Shown piece after piece: positions 10,801-25,800 of a stretch of 64,000 nt of DNA. The stretch spans positions 61,001-125,000 of the forward strand of contig JAPWFG010000074.1 of assembly GCA_028015205.1 (NCBI GenBank), read 5' to 3'. Both the position numbers and the translations under genes were made by a program. Each line of letters opens with the position of its first letter. Within the stretch, counting starts at the first letter, position 1. The notes below the pieces were generated by a model. The model made no database searches. It was given only the letters and a program-made list of their open reading frames with translations, and was not told the origin of the DNA. The stretch comes from Mytilisepta virgata. Lineage: Eukaryota; Mollusca; Bivalvia; Mytilida; Mytilidae.

Positions 10801-13800
10801 ATTGTCGATTGGGAAGATGGGACGAGTGATTGCTACAAAGAAGAAGACCTGATCGTTGACAAGATCAACGGAATTGTTCTAAAACAATTCAAGAATAAAA
10901 TGTACACCGGGAAGATAGCTTCTTTCCATGGTAAGCACCGAGATAAATATTGCAGTTTGCAAAAAAAAAAAAAAAATAATAAAAATTCAGTATTAAAGGA
11001 CATTATAAGATTTGGCTATTCTAGAGGGAGTTTCATCCGGGATTGTAAAGCTCCATTTTATGAAAATTCACCTATTTCCAGTTCCCGATATTTATCTCCC
11101 CTTGATGAAAAAGTGAGGCTATCCATTGATTGTAAGGGTAAATTTATAGTTTTTCATTAATTTTGTAATATTTGACAGGTGTTACACATTTATTTTACGA
11201 CAAGATATCGTGAAACATGTTTATGAATTATCATTTAAAGGTGTCATACATGTTGAGATCATTTATTGGAGCAAAAAGAAAGATAATTGGGTAACCGCCT
11301 TTGTGTTATATAGACAGATAGCCGCAGTTTTACAGGAAGGGGAGATAATTATTGTAAACTGGAAATTGGTCAATTTTGGAACCAATCCAATTTCAAAATC
11401 CCTGGATCCACGCCTGATTTGTCTTAAAAAAAGATAATGTAGTGAACCCTGAATTTTTGCTTCGAAACTGTAGCTCTTTTGATCCTAAAAACTTCTTGGT
11501 CACTTTTATACACAGTAAGAACCCAGATTCAATTTTAAGATGAGACACAAACAGATCTAGAGCAGGTATACTGGTCGCTCATAATGTGATAGGTAGCTAC
11601 GTAGCAACCGTGTTCAGCAGTCATCAAAAACTAAATCCTGAAATTCAGGTTTTAACGGTAATGCTTCCGAGTTTTATTCATATACACTCTCCAGTGTGGA
11701 GGAGCATTTGTACCACAAAAAAATCCGGCATGGCTGCCAACAGTGCTTCAGATGTTTTTGAGCTGAAATTGGCAAAATGCAATCGCACAGATGGCAAAAA
11801 CCTTTTTGAAATGTTAAGAGCACAGATGAAACTACAAGAAGTGTTCGAGGATACAGGGAATTAAATAATCTCCCGTCAAAAAAATCCCTACCTACCTACC
11901 CTAATTTTTTTACTTGGAAGCAGAAAACAGACAAATATTTTTTTTGGCCTGATTTAGGCACTTGTGTCCATAGTTATCTGAACCTGAACATGGTCATTTT
12001 GGGACATTGTTAAAATGACATGGTGAAATCTGCACCTGATATAGGGGACAAAGGGACAAACAATAATTTTTTCTAAATACAATGTTTGTAAATTTGTTAT
12101 TTCTCATCAGATTTTCATGGAATTTTTTTTTGTAGTCAAGCAAATAACTATCCAGCAACACAAGTCCACACTCACTTTGTGGGTCAAGCAACTTAATTAC
12201 ATCCACATGTCATGTACCGTACTATTTGTCAAAACTTGTCCGAGGCCCTGAAGTGGTAGTATTCCACTACACTTGGTAGAGCTAAATTTTTCTATTTAGA
12301 ATAGGAATAAATAAGACGACTTAAGTTGAAACATATTGAAGGCCACACCTCCTGAGATAATTCAGAGACTACTCGAACATTGAACAGATGGATATATCAG
12401 AAAGAGACAACAGTCACAATTCTGACTTGGTACTAGGGGTGCAAAGGTTGACCAATGCATAAAGATATATCACACTAAAATTCCAGAATAGATACCCAAA
12501 CCATCTACACAATTCTGGTCCGATTCTATAATTGCATTCACCAGAATTGCCAGAATTGAAGTAATCATAAGCATGCATGGAACAGCACAGTTTTATCAAT
12601 CAAACTATTTATATAACTGCATGTACATTGAAAATAAAAGGTTAGAACATGATAATGAATTAAATAAATTGCTTGACTAGAAAGATAGGCCCTGACACAA
12701 GTATTTGGGAGGGGAAACAGACTTGTCTGACTTTGAAATGAGATTCAGAAATCTTAGGAGTCAGCAGTGATTTTGTTTCCTTCAAATTGCAGCCGAATTT
12801 CAGCTGTTTCCCCCAGAGATAATTTCCCAACTTTCTGTTTTTATTTCCCCTATTTGAAAAAAAATCCCCCAAAAATATGTTGTTACGTGTCTATGTAAAT
12901 CCAACACCAAATACTTCTAGCAATGTTCATTTCTTAAAGTGCACATATGCTGTAGATTCTCTGCACCGGTTCGGATCGGATACAAATTTTGTCATGAAAT
13001 TGAGTCCTCTGAACAAAGAAAGAAAGATAACAACAATTCATTTCTAACAAAAACAGTCTGTTTCTTTTTTCATTGTTCATATTTGGTAGTATTTTGTTAT
13101 ATAAAAATTCCAAATTTTGAAAAATACTGCGATTAATTTTCCCAACCTGAAAGGTAGAGGTAGCTTTGAAAAAAAAAGCATCAAAATCACTGGTCAGAAC
13201 TGCTTAATTGGGGACCTGAAAGCTCAACAGCTCTTGGGCCACAAGTGAACAAATGCTGGATTTAACATTAGAAAATGGCATGTTTAGAGACTAATATACT
13301 AACATGACTGATAATCCCAGACATGCATTGAATTAGAAGCTTGCTTGTCTATTTTATAGTAATTAACTTTTTCAAGTACATGTAACATATATTTTCAAAG
13401 GGTATTGGTCCAGGAAGAAAATAAGCAAAATGATGTCACATCCATATTAACTTTATGTTGAAATAATGTATTTCAGGCAAAAGTAAAGAGAAAGAGTACA
13501 GGTGATATTGCAAAGACCAATAAAGAAGATCATGAAAGCATAGAGAAAAGGGTATGACATATGATGTGTTTAATGCAGAAATCATTCTTTACAAAATGTT
13601 TGATAGGCCATAAAAAATAATCTTTAGGTTGTCAGGTTTTTCCTCATTTCTTTTCATGGACAAAAAAAATCCCTCATCCTCGGCAAGCCTCACACTTCTA
13701 TCCTGCCGAGCACAAATAAATTTGGGGTCTGGGTGGTCGTGTGGTTAAGGTAGTCCATTTACCTGTACAATCACTAGCCTTACACCTCTGCGGTTGTGAG

Positions 13801-16800
13801 TTTGCTTTCGCTAATCAAAAATGGGTGCACTTGACTTATGACAATACGTGACAAGGTTTGTCAGTTACCTGCCCAAGATTGGCGGTTTCCTCTGGGTACT
13901 CCTTTTTTCTCTGCCACTAAAACTGACTTGTCACAATATAGCTGAAATACTGCTGAAAGTGATGTTAAATCCCATTCACTCACTCACAATAAATTTTATA
14001 TATCAGGTTCATTCTTGAATTTTCTTTTTATTCTGCAAAATTTAATTTCACCCCAAAAAGTTTTGTGGGAGATTAGTCAAAGCTTTTAACATCATGTCAA
14101 CTGCACAACAAATAAATTTGCTGTGACGTCACATTGAAAAGTTGTATACAGTAAGTGACTGTATATGACTTGTAAATATACTGTTCAAGGTATTTTTACT
14201 GCTCAAATAGAATGATTGCAGTATATATATATATATATGACATTTGTTTGTAAGCAATTTTTGTAGCTCTACAATATCAAATATCAACTTCCTGTTTTCC
14301 TTGTTGAGACATTAACATTGTCATTCATTTTAAGAGGGTGTTTGCTTTTAGCAAAATGGTTCTCAATACCTCTGCTTTATTTTGGTCTCATTTAGAGAAT
14401 TTATAAACAATAAAACTACAATGTAATTGCTTTCCATTTTAGGAGAAAAAGGAACAGAAGAAGCAGCAGAAGGAAGCCATAGAAGAAGTCAGTATATATA
14501 CTGTGAATTCATTTATTTATTTATTTTCTCGTGTATACCAAATTTCGTGGATAAGCAAATTCGACTATTTCAAGGATACTGATATATTGATATTTTAAAC
14601 ATATCAACAACAAAAAGCCACAATGAGCAGAAAAGTCGAGTTATTTCACTGAAGTTAAAAAGTTAAGCTTTACTTGCTCAGTCACTGGCACTCCTTGGAG
14701 ATCATATAAATACATGTAGATGTCATTGTACTTACTTTTTCACATTCTTATATAAACATCATTATGGTGTTCGCATTAGTTATTACTGATTAGTCAAATA
14801 AATATGGAATCAATGTCATTTTGGTTTTCAATACTGGCTTTATCAGGGTTCATATCAGCCAAGCCTGCAAGGGCGAGTCTGATACATGTATGAACCGTGA
14901 TGAAGTCAGTATTGGAAAGCAAATGACATTTATTCCTTTTATTGATAGTTAAAGGGAAAAAGTGGTATAAAATGTTCATCTCCTTAAAAAAAACACAAAA
15001 TCTACTTTGTGTGCACTCCAAACAACAGAAATTGTGCGATTTTTATGAATAATGTTATGCTCATTTCATTGAGAAAAAGATCCATTTGAAGACTAAGCAC
15101 ACAATATTTGCATTGACAACGAAATGTCGGCCTTGACAACAACCCAGTATTTTTTCTTGGATCAGGCCTGTTAGCTTATACAGACTTTATTAGTCTGTGA
15201 ACATCAAAGGAATCTGGTACAAACTACCGATAAATCATATACTATGCAGGACATTACCCATAGCACATAAAAAAATTACTTTCTGATGGCCCTTGTCCCA
15301 TTGTTACAGTACAACCAGACTTGCCATGATAAATCACTGATATAAAATATCACTGCTTAGTGAAGTTTGATTTTTTTTTTTTTTTTCATTTTTGGAATAA
15401 GCATGCAATTGCAGAACTGAACAAAATATGTGAAACAAAGAAAAATTGAATTTAAAATGAAAAAATGACTTGTCACCTTATAATCTACAGAAATATGGGA
15501 ACTGTTGCATTGAAATTTATCACTATTGTTAGAACCTGCATAATGGTGTATTAACTTAAAACATCAAAGGTCTGTAAATAATGACAAGATGGTTTACATT
15601 TCAGAGCAAAAGTTTGTCCAATGTGGCAGATATTCTCATGGAATCATTAATATCTGAAACAGATGATCAGCCAAGTCCTATAAAACAGACAAAATCAGAC
15701 AGCAGTTTGTTAGCAGATGCTGTGGCTATATCCATGGATGTAAGCACACAAGAAGAAGGAGAAGAACAGCCAGAACCATTGCCAGATCTCGATCTGAGTA
15801 ATGAAAAAACACCAACAGACAAACAGTATGAAAATCAGATTATTCACCCGATTGCAAGATATCCAACATGTGAACAGTGTCCACAGCTCAAAATGACAGT
15901 TCAAGCATTACAGCAGAAAGTTTTTGAAATGGGCAATAACATCTACCAGCTCCATGAAAGACTTTGTCGGGTATAGATTTTTTTTTACTCTCCTGGCCTA
16001 AAAGGCCATATGAACTTTTGCCATCACTATGCATAATTCGTTGGTATGTCCGTCATCCTTAAAAAATTTTAAAAATCTTGTCCTCTGAAACTACTGAGCC
16101 AATTGGAACCAGATAGTCCTTGGAGGGTCACCTCTAAAAATTGTGTTTTGAAGTGCTGCATGCCATCCAAGATGGCCATCAGGGGCCATAGTTTAATATG
16201 TTGCCCATAAGAGCGTTTGTCTTTGATTGTGCCAATTGTGGTGTGAACACCACTTTCTTCTTTTATAACACTTCTGTATACCTGCTTGTTCATGCTGATG
16301 AGTTTTAAAGCACTCGGATTGCTAATCTGTGCGTTCAAAGAGGCATTAGTGTGAATAATTTGAGTAAAGCAAAGCGAGTTTTGCTGTCTCTCCAAAGTGG
16401 TCAAAGTCAATCAAACGCGTTCATTGAATATAGGATTTACTTTATTATAAACATCGCAGTGATTGAGACTATGATTATAGTATACTTCCGCTAGGACTAA
16501 CCAATCAAATAACGAATTTCAAAAGACTCGCGCTTAAACAGAAAGATAACAGCATACTTTGAAGATCAATACCATGTCAAAATTTTACATTGTCGATTGG
16601 GAAGATGGGACGAGTGATTGCTACAAAGAAGAAGACCTGATCGTTGACAAGATCAACGGAATTGTTCTAAAACAATTCAAGAATAAAATGTACACCGGGA
16701 AGATAGCTTCTTTCCATGGTAAGCACCGAGATAAATATTGCAGTTTGCAAAAAAAAAAAAAAATAATAAAAATTCAGTATTAAAGGACATTATAAGATTT

Positions 16801-19800
16801 GGCTATTCTAGAGGGAGTTTCATCCGGGATTGTAAAGCTCCATTTTATGAAAATTCACCTATTTCCAGTTCCCGATATTTATCTCCCCTTGATGAAAAAG
16901 TGAGGCTATCCATTGATTGTAAGGGTAAATTTATAGTTTTTCATTAATTTTGTAATATTTGACAGGTGTTACACATTTATTTTACGACAAGATATCGTGA
17001 AACATGTTTATGAATTATCATTTAAAGGTGTCATACATGTTGAGATCATTTATTGGAGCAAAAAGAAAGATAATTGGGTAACCGCCTTTGTGTTATATAG
17101 ACAGATAGCCGCAGTTTTACAGGAAGGGGAGATAATTATTGTAAACTGGAAATTGGTCAATTTTGGAACCAATCCAATTTCAAAATCCCTGGATCCACGC
17201 CTGATTTGTCTTAAAAAAAGATAATGTAGTGAACCCTGAATTTTTGCTTCGAAACTGTAGCTCTTTTGATCCTAAAAACTTCTTGGTCACTTTTATACAC
17301 AGTAAGAACCCAGATTCAATTTTAAGATGAGACACAAACAGATCTAGAGCAGGTATACTGGTCGCTCATAATGTGATAGGTAGCTACGTAGCAACCGTGT
17401 TCAGCAGTCATCAAAAACTAAATCCTGAAATTCAGGTTTTAACGGTAATGCTTCCGAGTTTTATTCATATACACTCTCCAGTGTGGAGGAGCATTTGTAC
17501 CACAAAAAAATCCGGCATGGCTGCCAACAGTGCTTCAGATGTTTTTGAGCTGAAATTGGCAAAATGCAATCGCACAGATGGCAAAAACCTTTTTGAAATG
17601 TTAAGAGCACAGATGAAACTACAAGAAGTGTTCGAGGATACAGGGAATTAAATAATCTCCCGTCAAAAAAATCCCTACCTACCTACCCTAATTTTTTTAC
17701 TTGGAAGCAGAAAACAGACAAATATTTTTTTTGGCCTGATTTAGGCACTTGTGTCCATAGTTATCTGAACCTGAACATGGTCATTTTGGGACATTGTTAA
17801 AATGACATGGTGAAATCTGCACCTGATATAGGGGACAAAGGGACAAACAATAATTTTTTCTAAATACAATGTTTGTAAATTTGTTATTTCTCATCAGATT
17901 TTCATGGAATTTTTTTTTGTAGTCAAGCAAATCAACTATCCAGCAACACAAGTCCACACTCACTTTGTGGGTCAAGCAACTTAATTACATCCACATGTCA
18001 TGTACCGTACTATTTGTCAAAACTTGTCCGAGGCCCTGAAGTGGTAGTATTCCACTACACTTGGTAGAGCTAATTTTTTCTATTTAGAATAGGAATAAAT
18101 AAGACGACTTAAGTTGAAACATATTGAAGGCCACCACACCTGAGATAATTCAGAGACTACTCGAACATTGAACAGATGGATATATCAGAAAGAGACAACA
18201 GTCACAATTCTGACTTGGTACTAGGGGTGCAAAGGTTGACCAATGCATAAAGATATATCACACTAAAATTCCAGAATAGATACCCAAACCATCTACACAA
18301 TTCTGGTCCGATTCTATAATTGCATTCACCAGAATTGCCAGAATTGAAGTAATCATAAGCATGCATGGAACAGCACAGTTTTATCAATCAAACTATTTAT
18401 ATAACTGCATGTACATTGAAAATAAAAGGTTAGAACATGATAATGAATTAAATAAATTGCTTGACTAGAAAGATAGGCCCTGACACAAGTATTTGGGAGG
18501 GGAAACAGACTTGTCTGACTTTGAAATGAGATTCAGAAATCTTAGGAGTCAGCAGTGATTTTGTTTCCTTCAAATTGCAGCCGAATTTCAGCTGTTTCCC
18601 CCAGAGATAATTTCCCAACTTTCTGTTTTTATTTCCCCTATTTGAAAAAAAATCCCCCAAAAATATGTTGTTACGTGTCTATGTAAATCCAACACCAAAT
18701 ACTTCTAGCAATGTTCATTTCTTAAAGTGCACATATGCTGTAGATTCTCTGCACCGGTTCGGATCGGATACAAATTTTGTCATGAAATTGAGTCCTCTGA
18801 ACAAAGAAAGAAAGATAACAACAATTCATTTCTAACAAAAACAGTCTGTTTCTTTTTTCATTGTTCATATTTGGTAGTATTTTGTTATATAAAAATTCCA
18901 AATTTTGAAAAATACTGCGATTAATTTTCCCAACCTGAAAGGTAGAGGTAGCTTTGAAAAAAAAGCATCAAAATCACTGGTCAGAACTGCTTAATTGGGG
19001 ACCTGAAAGCTCAACAGCTCTTGGGCCACAAGTGAACAAATGCTGGATTTAACATTAGAAAATGGCATGTTTAGAGACTAATATACTAACATGACTGATA
19101 ATCCCAGACATGCATTGAATTAGAAGCTTGCTTGTCTATTTTATAGTAATTAACTTTTTCAAGTACATGTAACATATATTTTCAAAGGGTATTGGTCCAG
19201 GAAGAAAATAAGCAAAATGATGTCACATCCATATTAACTTTATGTTGAAATAATGTATTTCAGGCAAAAGTAAAGAGAAAGAGTACAGGTGATATTGCAA
19301 AGACCAATAAAGAAGATCATGAAAGCATAGAGAAAAGGGTATGACATATGATGTGTTTAATGCAGAAATCATTCTTTACAAAATGTTTGATAGGCCATAA
19401 AAAATAATCTTTAGGTTGTCAGGTTTTTCCTCATTTCTTTTCATGGACAAAAAAAATCCCTCATCCTCGGCAAGCCTCACACTTCTATCCTGCCGAGCAC
19501 AAATAAATTTGGGGTCTGGGTGGTCGTGTGGTTAAGGTAGTCCATTTACCTGTACAATCACTAGCCTTACACCTCTGCGGTTGTGAGTTTGCTTTCGCTA
19601 ATCAAAAATGGGTGCACTTGACTTATGACAATACGTGACAAGGTTTGTCAGTTACCTGCCCAAGATTGGCGGTTTCCTCTGGGTACTCCTTTTTTCTCTG
19701 CCACTAAAACTGACTTGTCACAATATAGCTGAAATACTGCTGAAAGTGATGTTAAATCCCATTCACTCACTCACAATAAATTTTATATATCAGGTTCATT

Positions 19801-22800
19801 CTTGAATTTTCTTTTTATTCTGCAAAATTTAATTTCACCCCAAAAAGTTTTGTGGGAGATTAGTCAAAGCTTTTAACATCATGTCAACTGCACAACAAAT
19901 AAATTTGCTGTGACGTCACATTGAAAAGTTGTATACAGTAAGTGACTGTATATGACTTGTAAATATACTGTTCAAGGTATTTTTACTGCTCAAATAGAAT
20001 GATTGCAGTATATATATATATATATGACATTTGTTTGTAAGCAATTTTTGTAGCTCTACAATATCAAATATCAACTTCCTGTTTTCCTTGTTGAGACATT
20101 AACATTGTCATTCATTTTAAGAGGGTGTTTGCTTTTAGCAAAATGGTTCTCAATACCTCTGCTTTATTTTGGTCTCATTTAGAGAATTTATAAACAATAA
20201 AACTACAATGTAATTGCTTTCCATTTTAGGAGAAAAAGGAACAGAAGAAGCAGCAGAAGGAAGCCATAGAAGAAGTCAGTATATATACTGTGAATTCATT
20301 TATTTATTTATTTTCTCGTGTATACCAAATTTCGTGGATAAGCAAATTCGACTATTTCAAGGATACTGATATATTGATATTTTAAACATATCAACAACAA
20401 AAAGCCACAATGAGCAGAAAAGTCGAGTTATTTCACTGAAGTTAAAAAGTTAAGCTTTACTTGCTCAGTCACTGGCACTCCTTGGAGATCATATAAATAC
20501 ATGTAGATGTCATTGTACTTACTTTTTCACATTCTTATATAAACATCATTATGGTGTTCGCATTAGTTATTACTGATTAGTCAAATAAATATGGAATCAA
20601 TGTCATTTTGGTTTTCAATACTGGCTTTATCAGGGTTCATATCAGCCAAGCCTGCAAGGGCGAGTCTGATACATGTATGAACCGTGATGAAGTCAGTATT
20701 GGAAAGCAAATGACATTTATTCCTTTTATTGATAGTTAAAGGGAAAAAGTGGTATAAAATGTTCATCTCCTTAAAAAAAACACAAAATCTACTTTGTGTG
20801 CACTCCAAACAACAGAAATTGTGCGATTTTTATGAATAATGTTATGCTCATTTCATTGAGAAAAAGATCCATTTGAAGACTAAGCACACAATATTTGCAT
20901 TGACAACGAAATGTCGGCCTTGACAACAACCCAGTATTTTTTCTTGGATCAGGCCTGTTAGCTTATACAGACTTTATTAGTCTGTGAACATCAAAGGAAT
21001 CTGGTACAAACTACCGATAAATCATATACTATGCAGGACATTACCCATAGCACATAAAAAAATTACTTTCTGATGGCCCTTGTCCCATTGTTACAGTACA
21101 ACCAGACTTGCCATGATAAATCACTGATATAAAATATCACTGCTTAGTGAAGTTTGATTTTTTTTTTTTTTTTTCATTTTTGGAATAAGCATGCAATTGC
21201 AGAACTGAACAAAATATGTGAAACAAAGAAAAATTGAATTTAAAATGAAAAAATGACTTGTCACCTTATAATCTACAGAAATATGGGAACTGTTGCATTG
21301 AAATTTATCACTATTGTTAGAACCTGCATAATGGTGTATTAACTTAAAACATCAAAGGTCTGTAAATAATGACAAGATGGTTTACATTTCAGAGCAAAAG
21401 TTTGTCCAATGTGGCAGATATTCTCATGGAATCATTAATATCTGAAACAGATGATCAGCCAAGTCCTATAAAACAGACAAAATCAGACAGCAGTTTGTTA
21501 GCAGATGCTGTGGCTATATCCATGGATGTAAGCACACAAGAAGAAGAAGAAGAACAGCCAGAACCATTGCCAGATCTCGATCTGAGTAATGAAAAAACAC
21601 CAACAGACAAACAGTATGAAAATCAGATTATTCACCCGATTGCAAGATATCCAACATGTGAACAGTGTCCACAGCTCAAAATGACAGTTCAAGCATTACA
21701 GCAGAAAGTTTTTGAAATGGGCAATAACATCTACCAGCTCCATGAAAGACTTTGTCGGGTATAGATTTTTTTTTACTCTCCTGGCCTAAAAGGCCATATG
21801 AACTTTTGCCATCACTATGCATAATTCGTTGGTATGTCCGTCATCCTTAAAAAATTTTAAAAATCTTGTCCTCTGAAACTACTGAGCCAATTGGAACCAG
21901 ATAGTCCTTGGAGGGTCACCTCTAAAAATTGTGTTTTGAAGTGCTGCATGCCATCCAAGATGGCCATCAGGGGCCATAGTTTAATATGTTGCCCATAAGA
22001 GCGTTTGTCTTTGATTGTGCCAATTGTGGTGTGAACACCACTTTCTTCTTTTATAACACTTCTGTATACCTGCTTGTTCATGCTGATGAGTTTTAAAGCA
22101 CTCGGATTGCTAATCTGTGCGTTCAAAGAGGCATTAGTGTGAATAATTTGAGTAAAGCAAAGCGAGTTTTGCTGTCTCTCCAAAGTGGTCAAAGTCAATC
22201 AAACGCGTTCATTGAATATAGGATTTACTTTATTATAAACATCGCAGTGATTGAGACTATGATTATAGTATACTTCCGCTAGGACTAACCAATCAAATAA
22301 CGAATTTCAAAAGACTCGCGCTTAAACAGAAAGATAACAGCATACTTTGAAGATCAACACCATGTCAAAATTTTACATTGTCGATTGGGAAGATGGGACG
22401 AGTGATTGCTACAAAGAAGAAGACCTGATCGTTGACAAGATCAACGGAATTGTTCTAAAACAATTCAAGAATAAAATGTACACCGGGAAGATAGCTTCTT
22501 TCCATGGTAAGCACCGAGATAAATATTGCAGTTTGCAAAAAAAAAAAAAAATAATAAAAATTCAGTATTAAAGGACATTATAAGATTTGGCTATTCTAGA
22601 GGGAGTTTCATCCGGGATTGTAAAGCTCCATTTTATGAAAATTCACCTATTTCCAGTTCCCGATATTTATCTCCCCTTGATGAAAAAGTGAGGCTATCCA
22701 TTGATTGTAAGGGTAAATTTATAGTTTTTCATTAATTTTGTAATATTTGACAGGTGTTACACATTTATTTTACGACAAGATATCGTGAAACATGTTTATG

Positions 22801-25800
22801 AATTATCATTTAAAGGTGTCATACATGTTGAGATCATTTATTGGAGCAAAAAGAAAGATAATTGGGTAACCGCCTTTGTGTTATATAGACAGATAGCCGC
22901 AGTTTTACAGGAAGGGGAGATAATTATTGTAAACTGGAAATTGGTCAATTTTGGAACCAATCCAATTTCAAAATCCCTGGATCCACGCCTGATTTGTCTT
23001 AAAAAAAGATAATGTAGTGAACCCTGAATTTGTGCTTCGAAACTGTAGCTCTTTTGATCCTAAAAACTTCTTGGTCACTTTTATACACAGTAAGAACCCA
23101 GATTCAATTTTAAGATGAGACACAAACAGATCTAGAGCAGGTATACTGGTCGCTCATAATGTGATAGGTAGCTACGTAGCAACCGTGTTCAGCAGTCATC
23201 AAAAACTAAATCCTGAAATTCAGGTTTTAACGGTAATGCTTCCGAGTTTTATTCATATACACTCTCCAGTGTGGAGGAGCATTTGTACCACAAAAAAATC
23301 CGGCATGGCTGCCAACAGTGCTTCAGATGTTTTTGAGCTGAAATTGGCAAAATTTTGAAAAATACTGCGATTAATTTTCCCAACCTGAAAGGTAGAGGTA
23401 GCTTTGAAAAAAAAAGCATCAAAATCACTGGTCAGAACTGCTTAATTGGGGACCTGAAAGCTCAACAGCTCTTGGGCCACAAGTGAACAAATGCTGGATT
23501 TAACATTAGAAAATGGCATGTTTAGAGACTAATATACTAACATGACTGATAATCCCAGACATGCATTGAATTAGAAGCTTGCTTGTCTATTTTATAGTAA
23601 TTAACTTTTTCAAGTACATGTAACATATATTTTCAAAGGGTATTGGTCCAGGAAGAAAATAAGCAAAATGATGTCACATCCATATTAACTTTATGTTGAA
23701 ATAATGTATTTCAGGCAAAAGTAAAGAGAAAGAGTACAGGTGATATTGCAAAGACCAATAAAGAAGATCATGAAAGCATAGAGAAAAGGGTATGAGATAT
23801 GATGTGTTTAATGCAGAAATCATTCTTTACAAAATGTTTGATAGGCCATAAAAAATAATCTTTAGGTTGTCAGGTTTTTCCTCATTTCTTTTCATGGACA
23901 AAAAAAATCCCTCATCCTCGGCAAGCCTCACACTTCTATCCTGCCGAGCACAAATAAATTTGGGGTCTGGGTGGTCGTGTGGTTAAGGTAGTCCATTTAC
24001 CTGTACAATCACTAGCCTTACACCTCTGCGGTTGTGAGTTTGCTTTCGCTAATCAAAAATGGGTGCACTTGACTTATGACAATACGTGACAAGGTTTGTC
24101 AGTTACCTGCCCAAGATTGGCGGTTTCCTCTGGGTACTCCTTTTTTCTCTGCCACTAAAACTGACTTGTCACAATATAGCTGAAATACTGCTGAAAGTGA
24201 TGTTAAATCCCATTCACTCACTCACAATAAATTTTATATATCAGGTTCATTCTTGAATTTTCTTTTTATTCTGCAAAATTTAATTTCACCCCAAAAAGTT
24301 TTGTGGGAGATTAGTCAAAGCTTTTAACATCATGTCAACTGCACAACAAATAAATTTGCTGTGACGTCACATTGAAAAGTTGTATACAGTAAGTGACTGT
24401 ATATGACTTGTAAATATACTGTTCAAGGTATTTTTACTGCTCAAATAGAATGATTGCAGTATATATATATATATGACATTTGTTTGTAAGCAATTTTTGT
24501 AGCTCTACAATATCAAATATCAACTTCCTGTTTTCCTTGTTGAGACATTAACATTGTCATTCATTTTAAGAGGGGTGTTTGCTTTTAGCAAAATGGTTCT
24601 CAATACCTCTGCTTTATTTTGGTCTCATTTAGAGAATTTATAAACAATAAAACTACAATGTAATTGCTTTCCATTTTAGGAGAAAAAGGAACAGAAGAAG
24701 CAGCAGAAGGAAGCCATAGAAGAAGTCAGTATATATACTGTGAATTCATTTATTTATTTATTTATTTTCTCGTGTATACCAAATTTCGTGGATAAGCAAA
24801 TTCGACTATTTCAAGGATACTGATATATTGATATTTTAAACATATCAACAACAAAAAGCCACAATGAGCAGAAAAGTCGATGTTATTTCACTGAAGTTAA
24901 AAAGTTAAGCTTTACTTGCTCAGTCACTGGCACTCCTTGGAGATCATATAAATACATGTAGATGTCATTGTACTTACTTTTTCACATTCTTATATAAACA
25001 TCATTATGGTGTTCGCATTAGTTATTACTGATTAGTCAAATAAATATGGAATCAATGTCATTTTGGTTTTCAATACTGGCTTTATCAGGGTTCATATCAG
25101 CCAAGCCTGCAAGGGCGAGTCTGATACATGTATGAACCGTGATGAAGTCAGTATTGGAAAGCAAATGACATTTATTCCTTTTATTGATAGTTAAAGGGAA
25201 AAAGTGGTATAAAATGTTCATCTCCTTAAAGAAAACACAAAATCTACTTTGTGTGCACTCCAAACAACAGAAATTGTGCGATTTTTATGAATAATGTTAT
25301 GCTCATTTCATTGAGAAAAAGATCCATTTGAAGACTAAGCACACAATATTTGCATTGACAACGAAATGTCGGCCTTGACAACAACCCAGTATTTTTTCTT
25401 GGATCAGGCCTGTTAGCTTATACAGACTTTATTAGTCTGTGAACATCAAAGGAATCTGGTACAAACTACCGATAAATCATATACTATGCAGGACATTACC
25501 CATAGCACATAAAAAAATTACTTTCTGATGGCCCTTGTCCCATTGTTACAGTACAACCAGACTTGCCATGATAAATCACTGATATAAAATATCACTGCTT
25601 AGTGAAGTTTGATTTTTTTTTTTTTTTTTTCATTTTTGGAATAAGCATGCAATTGCAGAACTGAACAAAATATGTGAAACAAAGAAAAATTGAATTTAAA
25701 ATGAAAAAATGACTTGTCACCTTATAATCTACAGAAATATGGGAACTGTTGCATTGAAATTTATCACTATTGTTAGAACCTGCATAATGGTGTATTAACT

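Larger units (their letters stand above)
10422..16209 (+). repeat. Tandem unit A of the triplicated 5.79-kb block
   Basis: The unit begins AGAGCGTTTGTC and ends GTTGCCCATA. It contains the divergent promoter, the 12-nt transposase first exon, BEN exons 10786-10930, 13477-13551, 14443-14487 and 15605-15970, and a SINE. The period to unit B is 5,788 bp. Differences to unit B are a few single-base changes and homopolymer indels. Confidence 0.92.

Noticed and set aside
14794..15021. 75-codon minus-strand frame repeated in all three units (also 20581-20808 and 25036-25263)
   Set aside because: Its repetition is due to the tandem duplication. It lies in a BEN intron, has no family resemblance and no counterpart in element 2.
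15710..15904. Minus-strand frames opposite BEN exon 4 (also 21498-21692 and 25954-26145)
   Set aside because: Shadows of the real plus-strand exon, which has splice sites and conserved protein sequence.
13724..24225. CRISPR-like regularity from three identical SINE copies
   Set aside because: The spacing is simply the tandem-duplication period, and this is animal DNA with no cas genes.
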